This document shows, one piece after another, positions 7,942-16,941 of a stretch of 64,000 nt of DNA (its first letter is position 1; every line of letters begins with the position of its first letter). The notes under the pieces were generated by a model. It was given only the letters and a program-made list of their open reading frames with translations. It was not told the DNA's origin and did no database searches. The stretch is from the NCBI GenBank assembly GCA_002724925.1, contig PBQA01000016.1:248001-312000 (forward strand), given 5' to 3'. The position numbers and the translations under genes are program-made. This stretch comes from Oceanospirillaceae bacterium. Lineage in GTDB: Bacteria; Pseudomonadota; Gammaproteobacteria; Pseudomonadales; Oceanobacteraceae.

Positions 7942-8907
7942 GTGAGAACAGGTATGACGAGCATTCGTAAAAAATCCTGGTTACTGAACATCGCCCGCTG
8001 GTTCGACTCTTACGCTGGCAATGAAGCAGAAATGACCAGTACTCAATTCAACTGGGTGCGGGTGATTCCGTTTCTGTTACTTCACCTGGCGTGCTTTGCA
8101 GCACTCTGGACGGGAGTGAGCACGGTCGCACTGGCAACCTGCCTCGGACTTTTCTGGCTGAGGATGTTTGCGATTACGGCGTTCTACCACCGTTACTTCG
8201 CGCATCGCAGCTACAAAACCAACCGTTTCTGGCAATTTATATTTGCTCTGTTGGGGAATATGTCAGCGCAGCGGGGGCCTCTCTGGTGGGCTGCTCATCA
8301 TCGTGCTCACCACCAGCACGCTGATACCGAACAGGATCTGCACTCACCCGTACAACGTGGCTTCTGGTGGAGCCACATGGGCTGGTTCACCTGCGATGCC
8401 AGTTTCAAAACTCAGCTGCACCGTATAAAAGACTTTGCACGCTTTCCGGAGCTTAAATTCCTGGATCGCTACGACAGCTTCGCCCCCCTACTGCTGATAC
8501 TCATTCTGTTTGTTGCAGGCGAAATCATGGCGGCTTTCGCACCGGGCCTGAATACCAATGGCGCTCAGATGGTGGTCTGGGGATTCGTTATTTCAACCGT
8601 CATTCTCTTTCACTCCACGGTGACTATTAATTCGCTCGGTCATATCTGGGGCTCGCGTCGTTTTAAAACGAAAGACGACAGCCGTAACAATGGTGTACTC
8701 GCATTGCTGACGCTCGGCGAGGGCTGGCACAACAACCACCACCGCTGGGCCGTGTCTGCGCGACAGGGGTTCTATTGGTGGGAGATCGATATTACCTACA
8801 TGATACTCAAAGCCATGAGCTGGGTCGGAATCGTACACAGTCTGAACCCTGTGCCTGCTCATGTTCTGAAGGAGGGGCGTAATGGACAACGCACGCACAA
8901 CGAGTGA
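7942..8907 (+). CDS. Membrane fatty-acid desaturase (delta-9 acyl-CoA desaturase type)
   Basis: This 321-residue di-iron membrane desaturase has three histidine boxes: HRYFAH (residues 83-88), HRAHH (120-124) and HNNHH near residue 255. Hydrophobic helices at about 40-75 and 95-110, and again around 165-215, flank them. It inserts a cis double bond into acyl chains using O2. GTG 7942 is given as start; ATG 7954 is an alternative, and neither has an ideal RBS. It follows phrB by 12 bases and overlaps the next gene by 26. Together with Cfa downstream it suggests light-triggered membrane-lipid remodelling. Confidence 0.88.
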   Translation: MRTGMTSIRKKSWLLNIARWFDSYAGNEAEMTSTQFNWVRVIPFLLLHLACFAALWTGVSTVALATCLGLFWLRMFAITAFYHRYFAHRSYKTNRFWQFIFALLGNMSAQRGPLWWAAHHRAHHQHADTEQDLHSPVQRGFWWSHMGWFTCDASFKTQLHRIKDFARFPELKFLDRYDSFAPLLLILILFVAGEIMAAFAPGLNTNGAQMVVWGFVISTVILFHSTVTINSLGHIWGSRRFKTKDDSRNNGVLALLTLGEGWHNNHHRWAVSARQGFYWWEIDITYMILKAMSWVGIVHSLNPVPAHVLKEGRNGQRTHNE

Positions 8908-9373
8908 TCCGGCGAATACAGAGCAGACAAATGACCCGAGAATAGGAGCCTTCTACAAGCTCTATCACACACTCAGCCCAGAAACAGCAGGCACTGAAAA
9001 ATTAAGACGCTGCCTGGAACAGGTATACCACCCGGATATCGCGTTCAGTGATCCTATGCACCGGATAACCGGCATGGATGCACTCGAGAAATATTTCGAG
9101 GGGCTGTACGAAAATATCACCTATATCGACTTCCAGTTTCACAACGCCTGGGTTGAATCGGATACCGGTTCTGTTCACTGGACCATGCGCTATCGCCATC
9201 CGCGATTAAAGGCCGGTAAGCACGACATTAAGGTGGACGGAGTCACTCTTCTGCGCTGGGAAAATAATCTGGTCGTTCAGCACCAGGACATCTTCGACGC
9301 AGGTAGCCTCCTCTACGAACACCTCCCAGTCATTGGCTGGCTTATTCACAAATTGAAGGAGCGAATGGCATGA
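8882..9373 (+). CDS. NTF2-like / SnoaL-fold protein
   Basis: This 163-residue protein has the cone-shaped NTF2/SnoaL fold pattern: an N-terminal helix, YHPDIAFSDPMHRITGMDAL (typical of the family), then beta strands with WVESDTGSVHWTMRYRHP. The family includes isomerases, cyclases and non-catalytic binding proteins, so no reaction can be assigned. Homologues are commonly found next to the SDR, FAD oxidoreductase, DUF1365 and Cfa genes in photo-oxidative stress operons. A strong GGAGGGG RBS precedes the ATG, which overlaps the desaturase end by 26 bases. Confidence 0.8.
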   Translation: MDNARTTSDPANTEQTNDPRIGAFYKLYHTLSPETAGTEKLRRCLEQVYHPDIAFSDPMHRITGMDALEKYFEGLYENITYIDFQFHNAWVESDTGSVHWTMRYRHPRLKAGKHDIKVDGVTLLRWENNLVVQHQDIFDAGSLLYEHLPVIGWLIHKLKERMA

Positions 9374-10167
9374 CTCAGGCCCTCCCACTCAGTGAGCAGA
9401 TTGTCTGGCTCACCGGAGCATCATCCGGGATCGGCGAAGCGCTGACGGACGAACTTGCACCGCGATGCAAAGCACTTTTCATCAGCGCCCGCTCAGAAGA
9501 GAAACTGCGTCCATTGGCCGAACGACACGCCAACGTGACTGTGATTACCGCAGACATTACTGATGAGAAAAGCCTCGGGGAAGCGGCCTCGGTCATTCAT
9601 CAAAAGTACGGGTATCTGGACACCTTGATTGCGAACGCGGGTACCTGCGAGTACGTCGACGTTACTGATTTTGATACGGCACTGTTTCGCCGGGTTTTTG
9701 AAACCAACGTGATGGGCCTGGTCAATACCACAGCGGCAGCTCTACCCTTGTTGCAGAAGAGTCAGCGCGGTTACCTGGTCGGGGTTGGCAGCAGTGTTTC
9801 AATGCTGGCGATGCCGCGGGCGCAGGCCTATGGCGCGAGCAAAGCGGCAGTGGCTCATTTTCTTGAGAGTATGAAAGCCGACCTCAAAAGCATGGATATC
9901 GACGTGTCTCTGGTGAGTCCCGGATTTGTGAAAACACCACTGACAGACGTAAATGACTTCCCGATGCCGATGCGCATCAGTGCTGCACGAGCGGCGGAAG
10001 AGATTGTTAAAGGCGTCGAGAAACGTCAATGGCATATTCATTTCCCCAAAGGCTTCACCCGTATTCTCTGGTTTATCGGGCAACTGCCTGCTTTCTTACG
10101 TCACCGGATTACCGCTCAGATGTCACGCACTGACGAAGCGCTGCAAAAACAGGAATCAGATTCATGA
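9370..10167 (+). CDS. Short-chain dehydrogenase/reductase
   Basis: This 265-residue classical SDR has the cofactor motif TGASSGIG (residues ~15-22), NAG at IANAGTC, the catalytic Ser in VGVGSSVSM and the YxxxK motif YGASK. A basic/hydrophobic C-terminal stretch could associate with the membrane. The substrate is unknown; a lipid or fatty aldehyde would fit the neighbours. ATGA overlaps on both sides (with the NTF2-like and FAD genes) tie it firmly into the operon. Confidence 0.88.
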   Translation: MTQALPLSEQIVWLTGASSGIGEALTDELAPRCKALFISARSEEKLRPLAERHANVTVITADITDEKSLGEAASVIHQKYGYLDTLIANAGTCEYVDVTDFDTALFRRVFETNVMGLVNTTAAALPLLQKSQRGYLVGVGSSVSMLAMPRAQAYGASKAAVAHFLESMKADLKSMDIDVSLVSPGFVKTPLTDVNDFPMPMRISAARAAEEIVKGVEKRQWHIHFPKGFTRILWFIGQLPAFLRHRITAQMSRTDEALQKQESDS

Positions 10168-11426
10168 AAAAACGCGTCGCGATTATTGGCTCAGGAGTCG
10201 CAGGACTTACCTGTGCGTGGCTATTGAGAGAAAAGTACGATGTCTCCCTCTTCGAGGCAAATGACTATGCCGGTGGCCACACGCAGACCACAGATGTTGA
10301 GGTGAACGGTACCACCTGGCCGGTAAATACAGGGTTTATCGTATACAACGACTGGACCTATCCGAATTTTATCCGCCTGATGGATTTACTCGGTGTAAAA
10401 AGTGAAGAGTCTGACATGAGCTTCAGCGTGAAGTGTGAACAGTCTGGTCTGGAGTACAACGGACACACACTGAATACACTCTTTGCGCAGCGCCGGAACA
10501 TATTCAAGCCTGCATTCTGGGGCATGATCCGCGACATCCTTAAGTTCAATAAGGAAACTCGCGAAGAACTGGCCAACGACAGTGTTGATCAGACTGAAAC
10601 CCTCGGCAGCTACCTTCAGCGAAAAGGATATGGCGAAGCCTTCAGAACAAAATACATCATTCCTATGGGAGCCGCGGTCTGGTCAGCCAGTGAAGAGATG
10701 ATGATGCAGTTTCCGGTCTATTTCTTCCTTCGCTTCTTTAACAATCATGGCATGCTCAGTGTTGATGAGCGCCCTCAATGGCGAGTCATTTCCAACGGTT
10801 CACGCAGCTACGTTGCACGAATACTCGAAGACCTGCCTCAGGATCAGGTGCATCTGAATACACCCATTGACGGGGTCAGTCGCTCCAAGGATGGTGTCAT
10901 CGTCAGCAGTCACCGGGGGCATGAGCACTTTGATGAAGTGATTTTTGCCTGCCACAGTGATCAGGCGCTGGGGATGTTGAAAGATGCGACCGACGACGAA
11001 AAAAATATCCTGGGTGCTATTCCTTACAAAATGAATGATGTGGTTCTGCACACCGATCACAAAATCCTGCCTCAGAGACGATTGGCGTGGGCGGCCTGGA
11101 ACTACCATATCGGTGAACAAAGTCAGGATTCAGTTGCGGTAACCTACTACATGAACCGCCTACAGAATTTCGACGATGCACCGGTCGATTTCTGCGTCAC
11201 CTTGAATAAAACCGAAGCCATTAATCCGGATAAAATTATCCGACAGTTCCGTTACGCGCATCCGGTATTCACTCTGGAGGGTATGGCTGCACAACAGAGA
11301 CACAGCGAAATTAGTGGTAAAAACCACTCTCATTTTTGTGGTGCCTATTGGTTTAATGGCTTCCACGAAGACGGTGTCCGCAGTGCTTTACGCGTCACTG
11401 AAGCCTTAGGGGTGCCCCTGCCATGA
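10164..11426 (+). CDS. FAD-dependent oxidoreductase (amine oxidase-like) of the Cfa cluster
   Basis: This 420-residue flavoprotein starts with a canonical dinucleotide-binding motif (VAIIGSGVAGLTCAWLL) and FEANDYAGGHTQT. The C-terminal FAD segment is FCGAYWFNGFHEDGVRSALR. It belongs to the NAD/FAD-binding protein group that is almost always encoded next to DUF1365 and cyclopropane-fatty-acid synthase. The group has been linked to membrane fatty-acid modification and is part of the ChrR/sigma-E singlet-oxygen regulon in other proteobacteria. The exact reaction is not established. ATGA junctions lie on both sides. Confidence 0.88.
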   Translation: MKKRVAIIGSGVAGLTCAWLLREKYDVSLFEANDYAGGHTQTTDVEVNGTTWPVNTGFIVYNDWTYPNFIRLMDLLGVKSEESDMSFSVKCEQSGLEYNGHTLNTLFAQRRNIFKPAFWGMIRDILKFNKETREELANDSVDQTETLGSYLQRKGYGEAFRTKYIIPMGAAVWSASEEMMMQFPVYFFLRFFNNHGMLSVDERPQWRVISNGSRSYVARILEDLPQDQVHLNTPIDGVSRSKDGVIVSSHRGHEHFDEVIFACHSDQALGMLKDATDDEKNILGAIPYKMNDVVLHTDHKILPQRRLAWAAWNYHIGEQSQDSVAVTYYMNRLQNFDDAPVDFCVTLNKTEAINPDKIIRQFRYAHPVFTLEGMAAQQRHSEISGKNHSHFCGAYWFNGFHEDGVRSALRVTEALGVPLP

Positions 11427-12085
11427 GTGCAACCCAGAGTGCAATATTCACAGGCACCGTTCGCCATCGTCGTTTTCATCCGGTTCAGCATGCACTGAGT
11501 TACAGCGCCTTTATGGTTTGGCTGAACCTGGACGAAGCCAATGATGTTCTGCGCCGCTCGGCACTCTGGGGGCAATCGATCTTTTCTCTCGCACGCTTTC
11601 GCCGAGAAGATTACTTTGCACTTGCAGGGCTACCGCTTTCTTCAACCGCGGAGAATCTTAAACTGCATGTCTGCGAAGCATTCCGCCGGGAAACGGGTTT
11701 AGTACCTGACCAGATCTGTATGATGACCAACCTGCGTTACTTCGGATATCTGATCAACCCGGTCACGTTCTATTACGCATACGATGCTGATGGCCAACAC
11801 CTCGGGATTCTCTCTGAGATCACCAACACACCGTGGGATGAAAAATTTCACTACACCCTTCTGAGTCGGCAAGCGACAGCGAATCAGGCCAGGCACACAG
11901 CTAACACCGACCATCAGCGCGGAATCACGCCAGAACATACTCAGCAGCATGCTGACGGACATCAACGCCACCGTTATCGCTTTAATAAAGTGTTTCATGT
12001 GTCGCCATTCAATCCGCTTGATATGACCTACATCTGGAGCATGCCAGAAGTAACAGATGAGTGCCTGATTCACATGCAACGATGA
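11423..12085 (+). CDS. DUF1365 protein, N-terminal part (split by frameshift)
   Basis: These 220 residues match the first three quarters of DUF1365: RHRRFHPVQHALSY at the N-terminus, NLRYFGYLINPVTFYY in the middle and KVFHVSPFNPLDMTYIW near the end. The frame then stops at TGA 12083-12085, while the conserved remainder continues in another frame from 12082. A His/Gln/Arg-rich insertion (residues ~147-187) is unusual for the family. One missing base near 12080 would explain the break. The TGA overlaps an ATG (ATGA), so reinitiation could produce the second part as a separate chain. DUF1365 is usually one ~250-residue protein of unknown function adjacent to Cfa. Confidence 0.8.
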   Translation: MSATQSAIFTGTVRHRRFHPVQHALSYSAFMVWLNLDEANDVLRRSALWGQSIFSLARFRREDYFALAGLPLSSTAENLKLHVCEAFRRETGLVPDQICMMTNLRYFGYLINPVTFYYAYDADGQHLGILSEITNTPWDEKFHYTLLSRQATANQARHTANTDHQRGITPEHTQQHADGHQRHRYRFNKVFHVSPFNPLDMTYIWSMPEVTDECLIHMQR

Positions 12086-12321
12086 ATAAAGGCAGGCTCG
12101 ACTTCGATGCGACCATGACCATGAATCGACATCCCATGACTTCGACGATGATGCGCAGAATTTTACTGCAGTACCCTCTGATGACGATGAAGGTTGTCTG
12201 GGGAATCTACAGCAATGCCTTACGCCTCTGGCTGAAGAAAAGCCCTTTTTATGATCATCCTGAAAATGATCCCGAGCAGGACCACAAAAAATCTATCGCC
12301 CCACGACAGGAGCACCTATGA
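12082..12321 (+). CDS. DUF1365 protein, C-terminal part (second frame)
   Basis: These 79 residues begin MNKGRLDFDATMTM and contain RRILLQYPLMTMKVVWGIY and ALRLWLKKSPFYDHP, the conserved C-terminal region of DUF1365 proteins. It is offset from the upstream part by one base. Either the family gene is broken here (or miscalled by one base), or it is truly encoded as two coupled polypeptides through the ATGA at 12082-12085. Its stop overlaps the cfa start, again as ATGA. Conservation of the C-terminal motif argues against long decay. Confidence 0.7.
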   Translation: MNKGRLDFDATMTMNRHPMTSTMMRRILLQYPLMTMKVVWGIYSNALRLWLKKSPFYDHPENDPEQDHKKSIAPRQEHL

Positions 12322-13568
12322 AAACACTGACAGTCACTGCCGAAAATATGCCTTGGATGGATCGGTTCTGCCGCAACGGCCTGATCGATACACTCGAAAA
12401 ACTTCACACAGGTTCTCTGGAAATTGTCGAGGGTGATAACACATTGCAGTTCGGCAAAGCCGGATCTGATATGCATTCACGTATTGAAATTCTGGACAGC
12501 GAGGCGTATCGAAGTATTGCCCTGAACGGCAGCGTAGGCGCTGGTGAATCCTACATGACAGGAGATTGGACCTGCTCTGATCTGCCTATGTTGATCAGAA
12601 TCCTGTCGCGAAATAAGGATGTCGTGGACCAGATAGACAGCGGCCTTGCAAACCTAGGCAAGTTCGCCCTGAAATGGCTTCATTCTCTGAACCGCAATAC
12701 AGAAAAAGGCTCACGACGTAATATCGCTGCACATTATGATCTGGGCAACGATATGTTCGAACTCTTCCTCGATCCCTCCATGATGTATTCCAGCGGTATA
12801 TTTCCGAGTGAAGATGCGACCATGGAAGAAGCATCTGTTTATAAGCTTGATCGTATTTGTAAGAAACTAGACCTGCAGCCGACTGATCACCTTGTTGAAA
12901 TAGGCACAGGCTGGGGAAGCATGGCCATCCACGCGGCCAAGCATTACGGTTGCAAGGTAACCACGACTACGATTTCTGAACAGCAGTACGCCTGGGCTGA
13001 AGAGAAGGTCAAAGCCGAAGGCCTTGAAGACAAGATCACCCTTCTCAAAAAAGATTATCGCGCGCTCGAAGGTGAATACGACAAGCTTGTCTCTATCGAA
13101 ATGATTGAAGCGGTTGGTTGGGAATATTTAGACACCTACACGGCAACAATCAGCCGCCTGCTGAAGCCAGAAGGTATCGCCCTGATACAAGCGATCACCA
13201 TTGAAGATCAACGGTACGAACAAGCTAAAAAAGACGTCGATTTTATTAAACGTTACATTTTTCCGGGCAGTTTTATTCCGTGCGTCACGGCCATCCAGAA
13301 TTCGTTTACCCAATGCACTGATATGAAAATGTCGCACATGGAAGATATTACCCCACATTACGCTCGTACTCTGGATGCATGGCGGAAGCGCTTTCTTGCA
13401 AATAAGAAAGACATCATGGAAAAAGGTTACGGCGAAGACTTCATCCGCCTATGGGATTTCTACTTCGCCTACTGCGAGGGTGGATTTGCTGAGCGGGTTA
13501 TTGGTGATGTTCACCTGATGTTCGCGAAACCACTGAATCGCAGTGAACCGGTGCTTGGTAATCTCTGA
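12318..13568 (+). CDS. cfa: Cyclopropane-fatty-acyl-phospholipid synthase
   Basis: This 416-residue SAM-dependent enzyme methylenates cis double bonds of membrane phospholipid acyl chains. The SAM-binding motif VEIGTGWGSMAIHAAKHYG is followed by TTTISEQQYAWA and SIEMIEAVGWEY; AHYDLGNDMFELFLD precedes them. Length and motifs are those of the proteobacterial CfaA/UfaM group found with DUF1365. Some group members may make other methylated fatty acids, so cyclopropanation is likely but not certain. CAGGAG is its RBS, and it overlaps the DUF1365 fragment (ATGA) and DUF2878 (TGATG). Confidence 0.92.
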   Translation: MKTLTVTAENMPWMDRFCRNGLIDTLEKLHTGSLEIVEGDNTLQFGKAGSDMHSRIEILDSEAYRSIALNGSVGAGESYMTGDWTCSDLPMLIRILSRNKDVVDQIDSGLANLGKFALKWLHSLNRNTEKGSRRNIAAHYDLGNDMFELFLDPSMMYSSGIFPSEDATMEEASVYKLDRICKKLDLQPTDHLVEIGTGWGSMAIHAAKHYGCKVTTTTISEQQYAWAEEKVKAEGLEDKITLLKKDYRALEGEYDKLVSIEMIEAVGWEYLDTYTATISRLLKPEGIALIQAITIEDQRYEQAKKDVDFIKRYIFPGSFIPCVTAIQNSFTQCTDMKMSHMEDITPHYARTLDAWRKRFLANKKDIMEKGYGEDFIRLWDFYFAYCEGGFAERVIGDVHLMFAKPLNRSEPVLGNL

Positions 13569-14092
13569 TGTCTGCAACGCAGCTGAAGGTTATTAATGCG
13601 GTTGCATTCCAGCTTTGCTGGTTTGCCTGCGTGCTAGGAGGAAGCTTGTGGGCCCTCCCCGCTGTTCTGGCATTTATGATCTGGCACCGAAAAGTCGCAA
13701 CAAAAGAAGAATGGCTGTTTATATCGGTACTCAGTCTCAGCGGGATTGCGCTAGACACACTCTGGTATCAGCTTGGCGTGTTCAGCTTCGATAACTACAC
13801 CATGCCGGTGATCCCGGCCTGGCTCGCACTCTTATGGCTCGCCTTTTCAGCAACGCTGTTACATTCATTACATACGATATTTTCAAGGGCCTGGCTGATC
13901 GTTCCTCTGGCTGCTATCTCTGCGCCGGTCAGTTACTACGCTGGTCAGAAATTCGGAGCCCTTACCTTAGGCCCGGATGCCCTATGGATTATTTCAGCGT
14001 CGTGGGGAGGGCTGATGCTGGCCGCATACTTCGCTCACTCATCCAATATCATTCCTACATTTTCATCGCCTACAGAGAGAGAAAAGCCGTGA
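13568..14092 (+). CDS. DUF2878 integral membrane protein
   Basis: This 174-residue protein has about five hydrophobic segments (for example VINAVAFQLCWFACVLGG and PVIPAWLALLWLAFSATLL). It matches DUF2878, a family regularly encoded immediately after cfa in photo-oxidative-stress clusters. The function is unknown; an inner-membrane partner of the lipid-modifying enzymes is a guess. The ATG shares its first base with the cfa stop, and the TGA overlaps the GTG start of the next gene. Confidence 0.78.
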   Translation: MSATQLKVINAVAFQLCWFACVLGGSLWALPAVLAFMIWHRKVATKEEWLFISVLSLSGIALDTLWYQLGVFSFDNYTMPVIPAWLALLWLAFSATLLHSLHTIFSRAWLIVPLAAISAPVSYYAGQKFGALTLGPDALWIISASWGGLMLAAYFAHSSNIIPTFSSPTEREKP

Positions 14093-14787
14093 TTAAGTAT
14101 TTTACGACTGTCTTACTCATTCTTGTATCAAGCACGCTCATTGCCGAAGAATCGGTTCTTTCATATCGTGGAGATGCCTTTAGCATGGAGGGCGGCGAAC
14201 TCTTGTATACCGAGTATCATCGTTTAACACTTAAGGACGGCAAGCCCCTCACTCGCGAGACTCGCTACCAGACATCGGATACCGAAGAATTCGCAAAAAA
14301 GCAGAATCAGTACAGTGATAACACGGCCACGCCTGATTTTAATCTCACTGACACACGTTATGGTTATTCTGAGGAGGTTACCTATGACGATGGTAAGTGG
14401 CGTGTCAGCTACAGCGAACCTGAGGAATCGGACAAAGGAACGCTAGGAAAACCGGACTACACGCCGGTGATTGATGCAGGCTTTGATGAGTTCGTGCGTT
14501 CTGTCTGGCCGAAGCTGCTAGATGAAGAAACCGTCCGGTTTTCATTTGCTGTGCCTTCGCGGCTGGAGTGGGTGAACTTTCGCCTGATTCCTCTGGAACG
14601 GGAGGATGGAAAGCTGACCGTCGAAATGCGTTTAAGCTCACGACTTCTGTCCTGGCTTCTTGACCCGGTTAAGCTGACCTACGACGAAGAAACTCAGCGA
14701 CTACTGACCTATCGGGGCCTTACGAATATCAGAAATAAGGACGGCGAAGGCATCAAGGCTGAAATCCGATACACTTACCCGGATTAA
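14089..14787 (+). CDS. Exported protein of unknown function in the photolyase operon
   Basis: This 232-residue protein starts at GTG 14089 (GTGA overlap). It has a signal peptide (VIKYFTTVLLILVSSTLIAE) and a beta-rich, acidic remainder (LSYRGDAFSMEGGELLYTEYHR, with many Thr/Glu/Tyr). No family is recognised. A much longer in-frame extension back to 13834 would overlap DUF2878 and hide the signal peptide, so it is not used. Its position between the lipid genes and a TonB-dependent receptor suggests a periplasmic or outer-membrane-associated role. Confidence 0.75.
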   Translation: MIKYFTTVLLILVSSTLIAEESVLSYRGDAFSMEGGELLYTEYHRLTLKDGKPLTRETRYQTSDTEEFAKKQNQYSDNTATPDFNLTDTRYGYSEEVTYDDGKWRVSYSEPEESDKGTLGKPDYTPVIDAGFDEFVRSVWPKLLDEETVRFSFAVPSRLEWVNFRLIPLEREDGKLTVEMRLSSRLLSWLLDPVKLTYDEETQRLLTYRGLTNIRNKDGEGIKAEIRYTYPD

Positions 14788-14810
14788 ACGACGATTTAAA
14801 GGAAAGTAAG

Positions 14811-16835
14811 ATGCGTCCGTTTGCAGTTGTGCTGATCACTGTTCTCAGCTCTCAGGCCGTACAGCTTCATGCAGAAGTCACGTTGGATAAAGTGACGACA
14901 ACCGGAGAAGAAGTCGAGTCTCCCCGCCCCACGACAGAAAAGCTGCTGAAAATTCCGGGCGCAGGCAATGATCCATTGCGAGCATTGGAAGCGCTTCCCG
15001 GAGTCGTCTTTGGCAATGGTCGTGAAGCCGCCCCCGCGGTGCGTGGCTCATCACCCGATGATAATGCCTACTACCTCGATTTTCTGCCCGTGGGCTATCT
15101 GTTTCATAACGATGGCTCCAGTATTATCAACGATGCATTGGTTGACGGTTTTGAGCTTTACCCTGCGGCCTTCGGCCCGGAGTTTAACAACGCCACGGGG
15201 GCTGTTATCACAGCCGACTCTCGCTCACCTTATTTTGATGATCAACAAACCATCGTTGACCTCAGTTTATTGCGTGCTGGGGTTTTGTTTGATGTTCCGG
15301 TCAACGAATCTAACGCCGCCTTCCTGAGTGCCCGCATGAGCCTGTTTCAGTATTACCTCGAAAATCTGGTCGACGACGAAGATTTTCAGTTTACTACCGT
15401 GCCTGAGTTCTACGATTATCAGGGGGCGTGGGAATACCGTCCGGACTCAGTCTCTGCGCTGCGCTTTCAGGCCATTGGCGCCAGAGATAAAGCGGGCTTT
15501 GATTTCCCTGAAGACTCCGACTTTGTACAACAAGACCCTGCACTCAGTGGTGGGCTCGAAGCAGAGCAGTATTTTAATAGTCAGGGGATTGTTTATGAGC
15601 GCTTCTTTTCTTCAGGCCTGAGTATGAAAACCGGCGTATCTCAGCTCGAAGAAAGCTTCGAGTTCAGCATCGGTCAGGGTAATTTCATCGACGCTAAGAG
15701 CAATCGCTACGGCGTGCGCTCACAATTCATTTACCCTATGTCGTTATCGCACGAGTTGCAATTTGGCGCTGAGTATTCCGAGCAGAACATCAACTACAAA
15801 GGTCGTTTTTCTGCACCTCCCTGTGATGAATTTTCAAGCGATTGTCGTCTCGTTACCGCAACTGAAGAGCTGACAGGTTCAGGAAATTTTGCAATTCGCG
15901 AATTCAACGCCAATCTGGCGGATCAATGGGACGTACTCCCGGGGTGGCAGGTGACACCGGGAGTACTTGCTTCCTATAACGAATTTACCGAAAACAGCTA
16001 CCTTGAACCCCGACTGAACAGTCGCGTCCGTGTGGCACTGCCTTTGACCTGGACACTCGGATTTGGTGAATATCACGCATTGTCGGGTAACCCTGGCCAA
16101 TACACGCCTGAGTTCGGAAACCCCGAGATCAATGAGACACGCTCGACTCACTACGAGACAGGACTTGAATATCAACTGAAAGACGGTCTGAACCTGACCT
16201 CTGAACTTTACTACAAAGACATCACAGATATTGTTGTGTCACGAGTACCGCAAAATAATTATCCGGGATTAACCACTGAGGAATACAACGCGCTTCCACG
16301 TTATACCAACGACGGTAGCGGGCAATCGTGGGGAATTGAAACGCTTCTGAATGCCGACTACAGCGACCGATGGTATGGCTGGGTATCACTGACCCTTTCC
16401 CGTACGGAGAGAAGTAATGATATTACCGGTGAAAACTTCCGCTATTCCTACGACAAGCCCATCGTAATAAACGCAGTAGGAAATTATCGATGGAATGACC
16501 GCTGGACCTTCGGACTTAAATGGCGCTACGAAAGCGGACAACTGGTGACGCCGCTGGATGGCGTTGAAGAAGACACTGAGACGCCCGGCCTGTTCAATCC
16601 GATCTACGGCGATCCATTTTCTGAGCGGCTTCCGGCCTACCACCGCCTGGACTTCAGAGCGGACCGCGCCTATCAGTTCAGTCGCTGGAGTATGGACCTC
16701 TATTTTGAGGTGATTAACCTCTATGCCCGGGAAAATGTCGTTGGTTACCGTTACCTCAATGCCGATTACAGTGAGCGAGAAGACGTTAATGACCTGCCTC
16801 CAATTGCTTCGTTTGGAGTCCGCATGGTCTTCTGA
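14811..16835 (+). CDS. TonB-dependent receptor
   Basis: This 674-residue outer-membrane beta-barrel receptor has a signal peptide (MRPFAVVLITVLSSQAVQLHA) and a plug domain with LRALEALPGVVFGNG and PAVRGSSPDDNAYYLDFLPVGY. A series of beta strands ends in an aromatic-terminated strand (ASFGVRMVF), the usual outer-membrane insertion signal. The ligand is unknown. It starts 23 bases after the preceding exported-protein gene with an AAAGGAAAG RBS, so it is probably the last gene of the ~12-kb operon. A receptor in this light-type cluster is atypical. Confidence 0.85.
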   Translation: MRPFAVVLITVLSSQAVQLHAEVTLDKVTTTGEEVESPRPTTEKLLKIPGAGNDPLRALEALPGVVFGNGREAAPAVRGSSPDDNAYYLDFLPVGYLFHNDGSSIINDALVDGFELYPAAFGPEFNNATGAVITADSRSPYFDDQQTIVDLSLLRAGVLFDVPVNESNAAFLSARMSLFQYYLENLVDDEDFQFTTVPEFYDYQGAWEYRPDSVSALRFQAIGARDKAGFDFPEDSDFVQQDPALSGGLEAEQYFNSQGIVYERFFSSGLSMKTGVSQLEESFEFSIGQGNFIDAKSNRYGVRSQFIYPMSLSHELQFGAEYSEQNINYKGRFSAPPCDEFSSDCRLVTATEELTGSGNFAIREFNANLADQWDVLPGWQVTPGVLASYNEFTENSYLEPRLNSRVRVALPLTWTLGFGEYHALSGNPGQYTPEFGNPEINETRSTHYETGLEYQLKDGLNLTSELYYKDITDIVVSRVPQNNYPGLTTEEYNALPRYTNDGSGQSWGIETLLNADYSDRWYGWVSLTLSRTERSNDITGENFRYSYDKPIVINAVGNYRWNDRWTFGLKWRYESGQLVTPLDGVEEDTETPGLFNPIYGDPFSERLPAYHRLDFRADRAYQFSRWSMDLYFEVINLYARENVVGYRYLNADYSEREDVNDLPPIASFGVRMVF

Positions 16836-16859
16836 TCCGGCAGACTGGATATAAAACGC

Positions 16860-16896
16860 GATCAATTGTCCCATATATCTTTTCAATTGATATTTT
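16860..16896 (+). terminator. Candidate terminator after the photolyase operon
   Basis: GATCAATTG (16860-16868) can pair with CAATTGAT (16884-16891), followed by ATTTTT. The stem is short and A/T-rich, so it is a weak candidate. It is the only one between the TonB receptor and the LysR gene. Confidence 0.4.
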
Positions 16897-16941
16897 TAAA
16901 GCCATACTGTCCAAAGTTAAACATCAAGGAAACATGACCGC

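Noticed and set aside
13834-14088. N-terminal extension of the exported protein back to 13834
   Set aside because: Overlaps DUF2878 in another frame and would bury a clear signal peptide that starts at the GTG of the GTGA junction.
15524-15529. TGTACA inside the TonB receptor gene
   Set aside because: Single copy within coding sequence and no promoter near it; chance match to the LitR hexamer.
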